From: Armatimonadaceae bacterium
GTDB taxonomy: Bacteria; Armatimonadota; Armatimonadia; Armatimonadales; Armatimonadaceae
NCBI GenBank assembly: GCA_030446525.1
Contig: JAUJNC010000017.1
Location: 2,530 to 55,675 of the forward strand
DNA length: 53,146 nt
Direction of reading: 5' to 3'
The first letter of the stretch is position 1; each line of letters starts with the position of its first letter. Under the pieces are notes generated by a model that was not told the DNA's origin, ran no database searches, and saw only the letters and a list, made by a program, of their open reading frames with translations. Position numbers and translations under genes: made by a program. This document shows positions 9,301 to 20,053 of the stretch, one piece after another.

Positions 9301-12300
9301 CTTCGCCGACAGTCACCCCGTGTGGCGCGCGAAGTGCGGAACGGAAGGAAAGCTGGGCGGGCAGGCCAATGTGCCGGGTGGTCGCAGGCACCTGGAAAGA
9401 CCTGACCGACAACGTCAACTTCATGGCAAACAGCCTTACGGTTCAGGTGCGGGCGATCTCCGACGTTGCCACCGCCGTGACCGAGGGGGACCTGACCCGC
9501 TCCATCACCGTTGAGGCGCAGGGCGAGGTTTCGGCGCTCAAGAACAACATCAACCAGATGATCGCCAACCTCAAGGAGACGACTCAGAAGAACAAGGAGC
9601 AGGACTGGCTCAAGACCAACCTGGCGCGCTTCAGCGGCATGATGCAGGGCCAGAAGAACCTGGAATCCGTCGCGCGCCTGATCATGTCCGAACTGACGCC
9701 GCTCGTGTCGGCGCACCATGGCGTGTTCTATCTCAACGACGCCGGCGAGCGCGGAAACGCCCGTTCTGAAGCTGATGAGCAGCTACGCCTATCGCGAGCG
9801 CAAAAACGTCGCTAATCAGTTTTACCTGGGCGAGGGATTGGTGGGACAGTGCGCGCTGGAGAGGAGAGCATCCTGCTTACCAACGTGCCGGGGGACTACA
9901 TCCAGATCGCTCCGGCCTCGGCGAAGCCGCCGCTCAACATCATCGTGCTGCCCGTGCTCTTCGAAGACGAGATCATGGCGGTGATCGAGCTGGCGTCCTT
10001 CCAGATGTTCAGCCCGATCCACCGGACGTTCCTCGACCAGCTTATGGAAAGCATCGGCGTCGTCCTCAACATGATCAGCGCGAACATGCGGACGGAAGAA
10101 CTGCTCCAGCAGTCGCAGTCGCTCACGCAGGAACTGCAAAGCCAGTCCGAGGAGCTGCAGTCGCAGCAAGAGCTCAGTTGCCCAATGTGGAGCTGGAGAC
10201 GCAGGCCAAGGAGCTGGAAGACAAGGCATCGCTGCTGGCCGAGCAGAACAACAAGGTAGAACTCAAGAACCGCGAGGTGGAGCTGGCGCGCGCCGCGCTG
10301 GAAGAAAAGGCCGAGCAGTTGGCGCTCAGCTCGAAATATAAATCCGAGTTTTTGGCCAACATGTCGCACGAGCTGCGCACCCCGCTGAACAGCATGCTCA
10401 TTCTGGCGAAACTGCTTTCCGACAATAGCACGGCAACCTGACGCCCAAGCAGACCGAGTTCGCGAACACGATCTACGCTTCCGGTGGCGATTTGCTGAAC
10501 CTGATCAACGAGATACTGGATCTGTCGAAGGTCGAAGCCGGCAAGATGGAGATCGACGTCACCAACGTCGCCGTGGCCGAGGTTCAGGAGTATGTGGAGC
10601 GCACGTTCCGATCACGTCGCCGATCAGAAGGGCCTGGGTTCACCATTGACATCGAGCCGGACGTGCCGGTCATCATCCGGACGGATATGCAGCGCTTGCA
10701 GCAGGTGCTCAAGAACCTGCTGTCCAACGCCTTCAAGTTCACCGAGCACGGCCGGGTGGACCTGAGGATAGCGGGATCGGATCGGGACGTGATTCTGGAC
10801 ACGCCGCAACTGTTCCCGGCACGACGATCGCGTTCTCGGTCACCGACACGGGCATCGGCATCCCCAGGGATAAGCAGAAGCCTGATCTTCGAGGCGTTCC
10901 AGCAGGCCGACGGTACGACCAATCGCAGGTACGGCGGCACCGGCCTGGGCCTATCCATCAGCCGCGAGATCACGCGCCTGCTGGGCGGGAGAATCGACGT
11001 CGACAGCACGCCCGGTCGGGGGAGCACGTTCACCCTGTTCCTGCCGCAGCACTACGCGGTTCCGTGCCGGCGCCACCGCCGGGATCATCCCGCGATCGCT
11101 ATGACGACGGCCTGTTCTGCGGATAGCGGCAGCAGCGGTTACGCAGCATCGGCGCGGTCACGAGCGCGATGGGCGCGCGCGCCGATCGACGCCGCTCCGC
11201 GCCCATCGAGGCAGGCCCTGTTGACCGCCGGTGCGCCGCCTATCGCCCCTCCCGAGGTGCGTGACGACCGAGCCGATCTTGAGCCGGGGGACCGCGTTCT
11301 GCTGATCGTGGAAGATGATGTCAGCTTCGCCGGTATCCTGCTGGATATGGTGCGCCAGCAGGGCTTCAAGGGGCTGGTGGCCCTTCAGGCGAAAACGGAC
11401 TGGAACTGGCGCGGCGGTTCAAGCCGGATGCGATCACCCTGGACCTCAAGCTCTCCGGCATGGACGGCTGGACGCTTCTGGATCATTTGAAACGCGATCC
11501 GGACACACGCCACATCCCGGTTCAGGTCATCTCCGTGATGGATCGTGAGCACGGCTTGACCTGGGGGCCATCTCCTATCTGGAAAAGCCCCGTCAGCAGC
11601 GAAGCGCTCGAGGGCGCATTCGCCCACATGAAGAACTTTCTCGACCGGGACGTGAAAGAGCTGCTGGTCGTGGAAGACGACGCGGTCCAGCGCGCCAGCA
11701 TCGTCGAGTTAATCGGCAATGGAGATGTGGCCGTAACCGCGGTGGGGACGGCGAAGAGGCTCTGGCCGCGCTTCGAACAAACCATTCGACTGCATGGTGC
11801 TGGATCTGGGATTGCCGGACCGGGGGGGCTTTGAACTGCTCAAGGAGGTGAAAACGCAGGCGCGGTTCCAGAACCTGCCGGTCGTCATCTACACCAGCAA
11901 GGATCTGTCCCGGCAGGAGGAGATCCAACTCAAGAGATACGCCGCGACGATCATCACCAAGGATGCCACGTCCTCGGAGCGCCTGCTGGACGAGACGGCG
12001 CTGTTCCTGCACCGTGTGGTGTCGAAAATGCCGGCGGCGAAGCGAAAGATCGTGGAGCAGCGTCATCGGTCGGGAGGACGGCGGCCAAGCGGATAGCAAG
12101 ACGCTCTCCGCGTGCGCGACGCCCCTGCGAGCAGTACACCGACGACCGCGCGCGCCGGCAGGAAGATCCAGGCCGAAGCTGCCGAGAAAGGAAAGGGGGC
12201 ATCGGTCCCGAGGCCGCCGGCGGCGTTCCCGTCGAACTGGCAGGCCGCACGGTTCTGGTGGTGGACGACGACATGCGAAATATCTTCGCCCTCACCAGCA

Positions 12301-12619
12301 TGCTGGAGAGCCACGGTTTCACGTCCTGTTTGCCGAGAACGGCAAGGAGGGCATCGAAATACTGATGGACACGGCGGACATCGACGTGGTGCTGATGGAC
12401 GTGATGATGCCGGAGATGGACGGCTACGAGACCATGGAGATCATACGGCGGATGGAGCGTTTCGAGAACCTGCCGATCATCGCGCCGACCGCCAAGGCCA
12501 TGGCGGGCGACCGCGAGAAGTGCCTGGCTGCCGGCGCTTCCGACTACATCCCCAAGCCGGTGGACACCGAGCAGTTGCTGGCCCTGCTCCGCCGGTGGCT
12601 GAGTCGCACCGCCCCGTAA
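6385..12619 (+). pseudogene. Poly-HAMP hybrid histidine kinase (HAMP array-GAF-HisKA-HATPase-REC-REC-REC), many frame slips
   Basis: Read across frames, this is one giant sensor kinase. Homology begins near 6495 (KSGDFSITF, the usual start of these soluble poly-HAMP kinases); the ATG at 6385 is in frame with the preceding VTALLAK and is a tentative start. HAMP repeats with [10 protein letters not shown] motifs run to about 9590. A GAF domain (DWLKTNLARF to about 10080) and a coiled coil (10100-10330) follow. HisKA has its His codon at 10367 in [12 protein letters not shown]. The HATPase has an N box (LKNLLSNAFKF), TDTGIGIP and GGTGLGLSI. Three receivers have phospho-acceptor Asp codons at 11442, 11803 and 12398. 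No TM segment is seen, so it is probably cytoplasmic, as in fungal Nik1-type kinases. More than ten slips break the frame, most of them in the repeats. I favour consensus error, but decay cannot be excluded. Confidence 0.85.
6945..9590 (+). repeat. Tandem HAMP-coding repeat array, about 11 units
   Basis: Units can be followed by the GAAGTCGGTACCGAAGG-like element and TGGAAAGACCTGACCGACAA. They start near 6945, 7224, 7480, 7728, 8003, 8227, 8486, 8655, 8891, 9125 and 9330. A complete unit is about 276 bases (92 codons), but observed spacings range from about 170 to 280 and mostly fall short of that. Several units lack internal pieces; the one near 8655 joins non-adjacent parts. Each intact unit encodes the order [23 protein letters not shown], LTx[30 protein letters not shown]. 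Confidence 0.85.
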
Positions 12620-12625
12620 ACGCTT

Positions 12626-12661
12626 CCGGCGGCGCTTCGTGCCGGCACGAAGCGCCGCCGG
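12626..12661. terminator. Perfect 17-bp inverted repeat after the hybrid kinase
   Basis: CCGGCGGCGCTTCGTGC (12626-12642) is followed after two bases by its exact reverse complement (12645-12661). It lies between the kinase stop (12619) and the next receiver gene (12715). No U-tract follows, so it may attenuate rather than stop transcription into the downstream signalling genes. Confidence 0.6.
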
Positions 12662-12714
12662 GGCGCCTGCATAATAAAATGGAAAGGATACAGGCTCGAT
12701 CAGGATACAACGGG

Positions 12715-14363
12715 ATGCCGCAAGGAAATCGGAAAGCCAACATCTTGCTGGTGGACGACCGCCCGGAGAATCTGCTCGCCTTGGGAAGCCATCCTCGAGC
12801 CGCTGGGCCAGAACTCTGGTGCGGGCCACGTCGGGCATGGAGGCCCCGAGGCATCTGCTCACCGGCGACTTCGCCGTCATCCTGCTTGACGTGCAGATGC
12901 CGGGCATCAACGGCTTCGAGACGGCCGCCCTCATCAAGGAGCGCCACAGGTCGCGCCACATCCCCATCATCTTCGTCACCGCCCTCAGCAAGGACGAGCG
13001 TTACGTCTTTCAGGGCTACTCGGTCGGCGCGGTCGACTACATCCGCAAGCCTTTGAGCCGGAGATACTCAGATCAAGGTCGCCGTCTTCGTCGAGCTGTT
13101 CCAGAAAGGCGAGGAGATCCAGCGGCAGGCCGAGCTCCTGCAGCCAGCAGCAGGAAGCCGAGCGCCGGCTGGCCGAACGGGAACTCGCCCGGGAGCGCTG
13201 CCACCTGGCCCAGCTGGCCCAAAGGGAGGCACAGCTTAGCCAGTTCAAGGCCACCCTGGACGCCACGCTCGACGCCGTTTTCATTTTCGACGCCCAGACG
13301 CTGCGCTTCTCCTACGTGAACCAGGAGCGCTCAAGCATCTCGGCTACACCGGCGACGAGATGCTGGCGATGACGCCTGTGGACATCCAGTCGGAATATGA
13401 TGAGCCCGCTATCGCGAGATGATTCGCCCCTTGCTGGAGGGACGCGGCCGTCCACTCACCCTCGAAACCCAGCACCGCCACCGCAACGGTACGCTCATCC
13501 CCGTCGAGTGTTTTTTTACAGTTCATCGCTCCGCCCCACGAGGCCGGACGCTTCGTGGCTATCGTCCGCGACATCACCGAGCGCAAACGGGAGGGAGGGG
13601 ACGCCGCCCACGAGCGGGAACGGCGAATCGCCAGACCCTGCAAAGCACGCTGCTACTGGGGCCGCTGGAAGACTCGTTCCCGGACACTGGTCATCGCCAC
13701 CTTCTACGAGGCGGCCTGGGACGAAGCAAGCTTCGGCGGCGACTTTTCGACGCCTTCGCGCTCCCCGATGGGAAAGTCGCGCTGGTCGTGGGGGATGTGG
13801 CGGGCAAGGGATTGGCTGCGGCCGCCCGCACCGGCGAGGGTCAAATACGCGCTGCGCGCCTTTTCTTCGCGAGTCCCCCGACCCGGCGCAAGCCGTCACG
13901 CGCTTGAATGGTGTCCTTTGCGATATCCAGCGCATCGAACACGGGGGCTCTCGGCGCGTTCATCTGCCTATCCCTGGTGGTCGTGGACACCGCCGGTGAG
14001 GAAGCCATCTTCGTGGTGGCGGGTGCGGAGCCGCCGCTTGTGTTCGGGAAAGCGGCGCGGGACAGCCGGATGGTGGAGGCAACGGGCATGCCCGTGGGCA
14101 TAGACCCGAAGGAAGAGTACGCGGCGAGACGGCTGCGCCTCGGGCCGGAGGACATCATTTTGCTCCTGACGGACGGAGCCACGGAGGCACGGCGCGGCAA
14201 GGATTTCTTCGGTTGGCGAGGGAGTGACGCAACGGGCGCTGCGGCGCCTCGGGGTTCGCTGCGCCAGATCGGTCAGGCGGTTCTGGGCGGCGCGCGCCTC
14301 GCCGGTGGTAAGCTTCAGGACGATGCCTGCCTGCTGCTGGTGCGTCGCCAAGGCAGTGAATAA
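12715..14363 (+). CDS. Response regulator: REC-PAS-PP2C (SpoIIE-type) phosphatase, frame slips
   Basis: The ATG at 12715 ([15 protein letters not shown]) is chosen; an in-frame ATG at 12679 is an alternative. The receiver has the acidic pair in [10 protein letters not shown], the phospho-acceptor Asp in [16 protein letters not shown] and Lys in VDYIRKP. A coiled coil rich in Gln/Glu leads to a PAS domain ([12 protein letters not shown], ending IVRDITERK). The C-terminal PP2C/SpoIIE domain shows VGDVAGKGL near 13790 and [11 protein letters not shown] near 14165, with metal-binding Asp residues in both. Such proteins dephosphorylate STAS-type anti-sigma antagonists in partner-switching pathways. 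At least five slips move the frame (near 12785, 13062, 13140, 13320 and 13750-13900). It probably receives phosphate from the adjacent hybrid kinase. Confidence 0.82.
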
Positions 14364-14420
14364 CAATAGAGACAAAACCGCTTCATGCAGTACGGCGACC
14401 AAAAAGCGAACGGATTTCTT

Positions 14421-15865
14421 ATGTCAAAAGACGAACCCAGGACCAACATCCTTTTGGTGGATGATCGGCACGAAAACCTCGTCGCTCTAGAGGCTGTACT
14501 TGCCCCGCTCGGTCACAATCTGGTCGGGCCAGATCGGGAACCGAGGCCCTGAGGCATCTGCTCACCGGCGACTTCGCCGTCATCCTGCTGGACGTGCAGA
14601 TGCCGGGCATCAACGGCTTCGACGGCCGCCCTCATCAAGGAGCGCCACAGGTCGCGCCACATCCCCATCATCTTCGTCACCGCCCTCAGCAAGGACGAGC
14701 GTTACGTCTTCAGGGCTACTCGGTCGGCGCGGTCGACTACATCCGCAAGCCTTGAGCCGGAGATACTCCAGATCCAAGGTCGCCGTCTTCGTCGAGCTGT
14801 TCCAGAAAGGCGAGGAGATCCAGCGGCAGGCCGGTTCTCCTGCGCCGCAGCGAGCAGCAGGAAGCCGAGCACCGGCGGGTGGAAGCCGAGCCTGCTCTGG
14901 AGCGCCGCCACCTGGCCCGCTGGCCCGAAGGGAGGCACAGCTTAGCCAGTTCAAGACCACCCTGGACGCCACGCTCGATTCCGTCCTGCTGTTCCACCCG
15001 GAAAACCTATTCTATTTCTACGTCAACCAGGGAGCACTAAACCAGCTTGCTACACGTCTGACGAGATGCTGGGCCTGACCCTGGTGGATCTCATGCCGGA
15101 ATTCAACGTCTCGTCGTTCCGTCGCATGATCGCGCCCCTGGTGAAGGGAGCGGTCGCTTCGCGCACCTTCGAGACGCTCCACCGCCGCAAGGACGACACG
15201 AAAATTCCTGTCGAAGTCGTCCTGCAGTTCATCGCGCCGCCGGGAGAGACCGAACGCTTCGTGTCCATCGTCCGCGACATCACCGAGAGGAGGCGAGCGG
15301 AAGAGGAGAGGACCCGCCTCTGCGCGATGTTCAGGAAAGCGCCGTGCGGCAGCGCGCGTTCCTGCGGGACGTGCTCGGGAGCGTCTCCGAGGGACGGCTG
15401 CGCCTGTGCGACAGCTGGCCGATCTGCCTGAGGAGCTTACACCCGTGGGGGAACCGGTCACTCTTTCCGCTGCGTCGCTGCGGGCGCTGCGCCTGCGGGT
15501 GCAGGAGACGGCGACGAGGCTGGAACCACGCGCCGGAACGCTGGCAAGACTTGGTCACCGCCGTGGGCGAATCCGCGATGAACGCGGTCGTCCATGCCGG
15601 GGGCGGCGAGGCACGCGTCTGCGCCGGCGGAGAAGGCACCGTGCAGGTTTGGATACAGGATCAGGGAAAAGGTATAACCATGGACCATCTCCACCGGGCG
15701 ACGCTGGAGCGAGGCTTTACCACGGCCGGGACCATGGGGCACGGCTTCTGGATGATGCTGAAGACCGCCGACCGTATCTTTCTGCTGACCGGCCCCTCCG
15801 GCACCAGCGTGGTCCTGGAGCAGGAACGCGAGGCGCCCGAGCCGGCCTGGCTGCGCGAATTCTAA
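14421..15865 (+). CDS. Response regulator: REC-PAS-HATPase (RsbW-like kinase), frame slips
   Basis: It starts at ATG 14421 (MSKDEPRTNILLVDD). The receiver and the following coiled coil are almost identical in DNA to those of the upstream gene over about 420 bases. The PAS domain (TLDATLDSVLLF to [10 protein letters not shown]) is more diverged. Instead of a phosphatase, the C terminus is an RsbW/SpoIIAB-like ATPase: N box ESAMNAVVHAGG, G1 box IQDQGKGI and a G2-like TMGHGFWMM where GxGLGL is usual. These domains phosphorylate anti-sigma antagonists on Ser or Thr. With the PP2C neighbour it makes an opposing kinase-phosphatase pair. Slips occur near 14530, 14625, 14750, 14850 and 15330-15530. 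It ends 7 bases before the convergent ABC permease gene. Confidence 0.8.
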
Positions 15866-15872
15866 GAAGGTA

Positions 15873-16693
15873 CTAGCCCTTGACCGCGCCGGCGGTCAGG
15901 CCGGCCACGAACTCCTTTTGCAGCAGAACAGAACGACGACCGGCAGGACCGAGAGCAGCGTGCCCGCCATCAGCATGCCGTACTGCTGCTGGTACATGCT
16001 GATCATCTGGTTCAGCCCGATCGGCAGGGTGAAGCGCTCGCTGTGGTGCAGCATGATCTGCGGCCACAGGAAGCTGTTCCAGGTCCCCATGAAGCTGATC
16101 AGGCAGAACGCGCCGACCATCGGGCGCGAGACCGGCATGACGACGTCGCGGTAGATGCGGAACTCGAGCAGCCGTCGATGCGCGCCGCCTGCAGCAGCCT
16201 CCCGGGCACCTGCAGGATCGACTGGCGGAACAGGAACATGCCGAACTTTCGACCGCGCCGGGGATGATCAGGCCGGTGCACGAGTCCACCAGGCCCAGGC
16301 GGTAGATCTGCTCGTAGAGCGGGGCCATCACCACCTGCCCCGGGATCATCATGGTCGAGAGCATCAGGATCATGACCGCCTTTTTGCCCGGGAACTCGTA
16401 CTTGGCGAGCGCGAAGCCGCCGAGCGAGGCGAAGAAGAACAGCTGCACCATCACCGTGGTCGACGTGATGAACACGCTGTTGACGATGTAGCGCCCGAAC
16501 GGGACCGTCCGGAACAGGTCCGTGAAGTTTGCAGGGTGGGCCGGGGCGAGAAGAACGGGTAGGAGAACAGGTCGTCGGACTTCTTCGTGGTCGCCGCGAC
16601 CAGCCACACCAGCGGGATCAGTGTCAGGGCGGCCAGCAGGACGAGGAGCAGGTAGGCGACGCCCCTGGTGATCCGGGGGAGGCTGCGCGTCAT
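15873..16693 (-). CDS. Sugar ABC transporter permease (MalG/CUT1-like), frame slips
   Basis: The second membrane subunit of a carbohydrate importer. It starts at MTRSLPRITRG, with its ATG overlapping the stop of the first permease (ATGA), which implies translational coupling. The N-terminal helix is VAYLLLVLLAALTLIPLVWL. Further on are VNSVFITSTTVMVQLFF, GGFALAKYEFPGKK and LMLSTMMIPGQVVMAPLY, all typical of MalG-like subunits. The EAA loop is partly readable as AARIDGCSSF. The last helices include FCLISFMGTWNSFLWP, and the product ends in VAGLTAGAVKG. Slips near 16530, 16250, 16170 and 15920 break the frame. No ATPase gene lies nearby, so a shared MsmK/UgpC-type ATPase is likely to serve it. 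Confidence 0.82.
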
Positions 16694-17640
16694 TCGCCCG
16701 CCCCTTCCAGGCGCCGGTCAGCCGCAGCTGGAACGGGTTGACCACGAGCACGCCGAGGGCGAGGGTCCAGCCCACGGTCGAGGCGTAGCCCAGGTCGCCG
16801 CTGATGAACCCGGACTGGTACAGGTACATCACGATGGTCAGGCCGGCCTTGTTCGGGCCGGACGAGTTGCCCAGCATGATGTAGGCAGGCTTGAACAGCT
16901 GGAACGACCCGATGGTGCTGGTGATCAGCACGAACACGGCCACCGGCTTGATGCCGGGGAGCGTCACCGCCTTGAACTGGTGCCAGGCGTTCGCGCCGTC
17001 CACGGTCGCCGCCTCGTACAGGTCGCGGTCCACGGCCTGGAGCGCGGCCAGGAAGTAGATCATCTGGAAGCCCACGTGCATCCACAGCGCGGTCATCACG
17101 AGCGCGGGCATCACCAGGTCGGGTCGGCCAGCCATTTTTGGTGTCCAGCGGCGTGCCGATGCCGGCGTGCAGCCCTGGTTCAGCAGGCCGTACTGCGGGA
17201 TGAACAGCACCTGGAACAGGACGGCGACGAAAACGGAGCCGACCAGGTGCGGCGAGAAGAACGCCAGCCGGAGCAGGTTACGCCCGCGCACCCACCGCTG
17301 CGAAAGCAGGAGCGCCAGCCCCAGCGACAGCGGCAGCTGCAGGAAGACGGTCCAGAGCGCATAGGTGGCCGTGTTCCGCAGCGCGTGTGGAAGTCCGCGT
17401 CGCCCAGCAGGAACCGGAAGTTGCCCAGGCCGACGAACACCCAGTCCGCGGCCTGTTGGTCGCGTACGTCGACAGGATCAGGCTTTGACGATCGGCCAGA
17501 ACCCGAAGACCGCGAAGATCACCAGAAAGGGCGACACGAACAGGTAAGGCGCCAGGCGCTGCTGCAGCCGGAGCCAGCGGGCGGAGCGCGCCTGGATACC
17601 GCTCCGCGCCTTTGGCCAGGCGGATGGTCGTGGTGGTCAA
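16690..17640 (-). CDS. Sugar ABC transporter permease (MalF/CUT1-like), frame slips
   Basis: The first membrane subunit. A TTG start at 17640 is inferred because the SD GGAGG lies nine bases upstream and the TTG overlaps the stop of the binding-protein gene. Visible segments are TTTIRLAKGAERYPG (cytoplasmic N terminus), VFVGLGNFRFLLGD (the usual FxGLxNF motif), LLRLAFFSPHLVGSVFVAVL, and an EAA loop, ALQAVDRDLYEAATVDGA, with the conserved Gly. QLFKPAYIMLGNSSGPN and VVNPFQLRLTGAWKG finish the protein. Frame slips occur near 17560, 17480, 17390, 17280, 17140 and at the very end. Spacing to both neighbours shows one operon with the binding protein and the second permease. Confidence 0.82.
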
Positions 17641-18962
17641 TAGGGGTTCCTCCGGATCAGCTTGCGGACCTCGTCGGCGCTCTGTTTGAGGCGGGCGCGG
17701 ACGAACGGCTCGAAGTCCCGGTCGCCCTGCTGTTTGTAGCGCTGCACGCAGGCGACGAGGGCCTGGCCGAGCTTTCTTTCGCACTTATGATGAACGGGCT
17801 GGTGTACTGGAACGGCACGTGGGGGGCGAGCTTGGCGTACGAGGCGCGATCGGCTGGCCGCTCCCAGTAGGGCCGCGGCTCGTTGAAGGCGGGCTCCTTC
17901 CACGCGGCGCGCAGGCGGGAGGATGTTGGTCCCGCGGAAGCGCTCCCCCAGGCTCACTCCGATCCAGGTACAGGTGTCGGGCGAACTGCCACGCCAGGTC
18001 CGGGTTCTTGCAGTGCCTGGTGATGCCCAGCATCGTCCCGCCGCGCGTGCTGGTGCGCGAGCCGCCGGGGTGCACGGCCGGGAGCGGCATCAGCGCCATC
18101 TTGCCCGCCAAGCGCGGGATGTCCTTCTCGATGGTCTTGGTGCGCCAGTCCGGGGCGAGCAGGCAGAGGAGGTAGCCCTCCTCGACCGCCCCGCGTCAGG
18201 ATCTGGCCGCCGCCCAGGCTGTTGCCGATCTTGCCCTCGCCCGCCACGAGCGGCACGTACCAGCGCATCGTCTCCACCGCCACGTCGTTGTCCAGGATGC
18301 ATTTGCCCTGCGGGTCGAAGTAGCCGCCGCCGCGCTGGAACAGGGCACACCTCGAGGTCCGCGGGGCCCGTGTCGGAGAGCCTCGAGCAGGTAGCGCCGG
18401 TTGGGGATGGTCAGCTTCCGGCCGACGCGGATCAGGTCGTCCCAGGTCCGGATCGCGCCGGCGTCGATGCCTTCCTTTCGAAGATGTCGCGGCGGTAGGC
18501 GATCTGGACCAGGTGGACGTCGTGCGGGAGCCCGAAAACACGCCCGGCGGCTGGTAGGGGGCGAAGCGCGCCCGCACCATGCCGTCCACAGCCCGGCCTC
18601 CCGGATGCGGTCGGTCAAATCCGGGAAGCCGACCTCCCTGGAGCGGGCCGCGGAAAAAGCTGCCCGCCGAGCTGATCTCGACCTCCACCAGGTCGGGGAC
18701 GTCCAGGTCGGCCCAGAAGGCGGCCTGAAGCCGGGACGTCACCGCCTGCCCCGAAACGATCTGCACGTCCACCTTGACGCCGGGGTGGGCCGCCTCGAAC
18801 GACTTCGCCGCCTCCACGTACGTGTCGTAGTGGTTTTTGGCGAACGTCCACATGCGGAGCGTGGACTGGGGCGGCCGGGCCGGGTGCAGCAGGAGCCACG
18901 AACCGGACAGGATGGCAAGAACAAAGATGCAGGGCGGCGGTGCCGAACGGGAAGTGACGCAT
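17637..18962 (-). CDS. Sugar ABC transporter substrate-binding protein, frame slips
   Basis: Extracellular solute-binding protein of the CUT1 type. The start is taken at ATG 18962 (MRHFPFG); a slip just after it joins to the hydrophobic segment IFVLAILSGSWLLL, a signal peptide. The mature part shows the family pattern: LRMWTFAKNHYDTYVEAAKS, FEAAHPGVKVDVQIV, RLQAAFWADLDVPDLVEVEI, and later GGGYFDPQGKCILDND and MRWYVPLVAGEGK. The C terminus runs to RLKQSADEVRKLIRRNPY. At least six slips (around 18640, 18540, 18475, 18350, 18195 and 17900) break the frame. The ligand cannot be read from sequence; nearby sugar-acid enzymes hint at a plant or algal carbohydrate. Confidence 0.8.
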
Positions 18963-19036
18963 GAAAGGCCTTTGGGAACGGGCGACTGATCTCCCTGCCC
19001 TGTTCGCCAGATCCGCGCCATTTCCTGCCTCCGGCG

Positions 19037-20045
19037 TTATCCCCGCCGGCCGCGCTGGACCAGCAGGGCCACGCCGGCGAGGGCCGCCGCGAGCACCAGG
19101 CGTTTGCGGTTCGGGTGCACTCCAGATAGCGGGTGTACGGGCTGAAGGGTAGGGATCCCTTGCCGAAGTCGCCGGTCGTCCTGCCGCTGCCGTTCATGGG
19201 CGCGAACAGGTTGTCGCGGCCGTCGTCGGGCCGGTCCGTCTGCTGCTGCTGGAACATCCGGTCGCCCTGGAGCATGTACTTGTCCACGAGGGGCGCGCTG
19301 ATCGACTCCAGGACGGCGAACAGCTTGCCCGCGCCGCCGGCGAAAAGGTCGCGCCGGGGGTGCTCGGCGGCGAACAGGATCGCCTCGGCGACCACACGCG
19401 GCTCGTAGACCGGCGGGATCGGCCGGGGCTGGACCCCCATCTTCGAGCGGGCGTGGCCGAAGAAGGGCGTGTTGATGGAGGACGGCAGGATGAGCGTGAC
19501 GTTGACCCCGCTCTTTTCGCGCGCCAGCTCCATCCGCAGCGACTCGGTGAATCCTTTGACGCCGTGCTTGGCCGCGCAGTACCCGGCCTGAAGTGGGACC
19601 GAGCGCTCGGAGAGGGCCGACCCCACGTTGATGATCGTCCCCCGCCCTGCTGCTTCAGGTACGGCAGTGCGGCCATCGCCCCGTAGATCGTCCCCAGGAG
19701 GTTGACCTGGACCACGCGGTCGATCTCCTCGGGGGTGGTCTCCTCGACGCGGGCGTACGTGCTGACGGAGGCGTTGTTCACCCAGGTGTCGATGCGCCCG
19801 AAGTGCTCGACCGCGGCCCCGGCGAGCCGCCGGACCTGCTCCCAGTCGCCGACATCGGTCGGGACGACAAGCGCCGTGCCTCCTGCCTGCCCGATCTGGC
19901 GGGCCGCCTCGCCGAGCGCCTCCTCGCTGCGGGCGGCGAGCACAACGGACGCGCCCCGCTTTCCCGCCTCGATCGCGGTTTCGAGGCCGACACCGGAGGA
20001 CGCGCCGGTGATGACGACGGTCTGCCTGTTCAGGGGTCGCGGCAT
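19037..20045 (-). CDS. SDR-family oxidoreductase with C-terminal hydrophobic tail
   Basis: Classical short-chain dehydrogenase. It has the nucleotide motif TGASSGVG at about residues 13-20, DVGDWEQV for the adenine pocket, NNAS, and the catalytic Ser plus Y-x-x-x-K (GYCAAKHGVKG). After about 230 residues of SDR core comes an extension with PRRDLFAGGAGKL and a C terminus that, after correcting one slip near 19118, reads HPNRKRLVLAAALAGVALLV. This is a membrane-anchoring helix ending in RGRRG. Another slip lies near 19650. Members of this enlarged SDR group are common next to stress or envelope genes; the substrate is unknown. It lies 8 bases after the DUF2231 gene, so they are co-transcribed. 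A similar SDR, with an N-terminal rather than a C-terminal hydrophobic extension, sits at 45.6-46.6 kb. Confidence 0.83.
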
Positions 20046-20053
20046 CTTTATTC

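Noticed and set aside
6945..9590. CRISPR array, suggested by the regular repeats
   Set aside because: Units are about 276 bp, lack unique spacers, and translate to HAMP-linker repeats; they are coding tandem repeats.
11954..12991. A long minus-strand frame across the third receiver and next gene
   Set aside because: It spans two genes whose receiver motifs on the plus strand are unmistakable; its translation has no family signature.
15873..17291. One 472-codon fused permease
   Set aside because: The frame crosses from one permease into the other only because of base slips; a stop/ATG overlap at 16690-16693 in the proper frames shows two genes.
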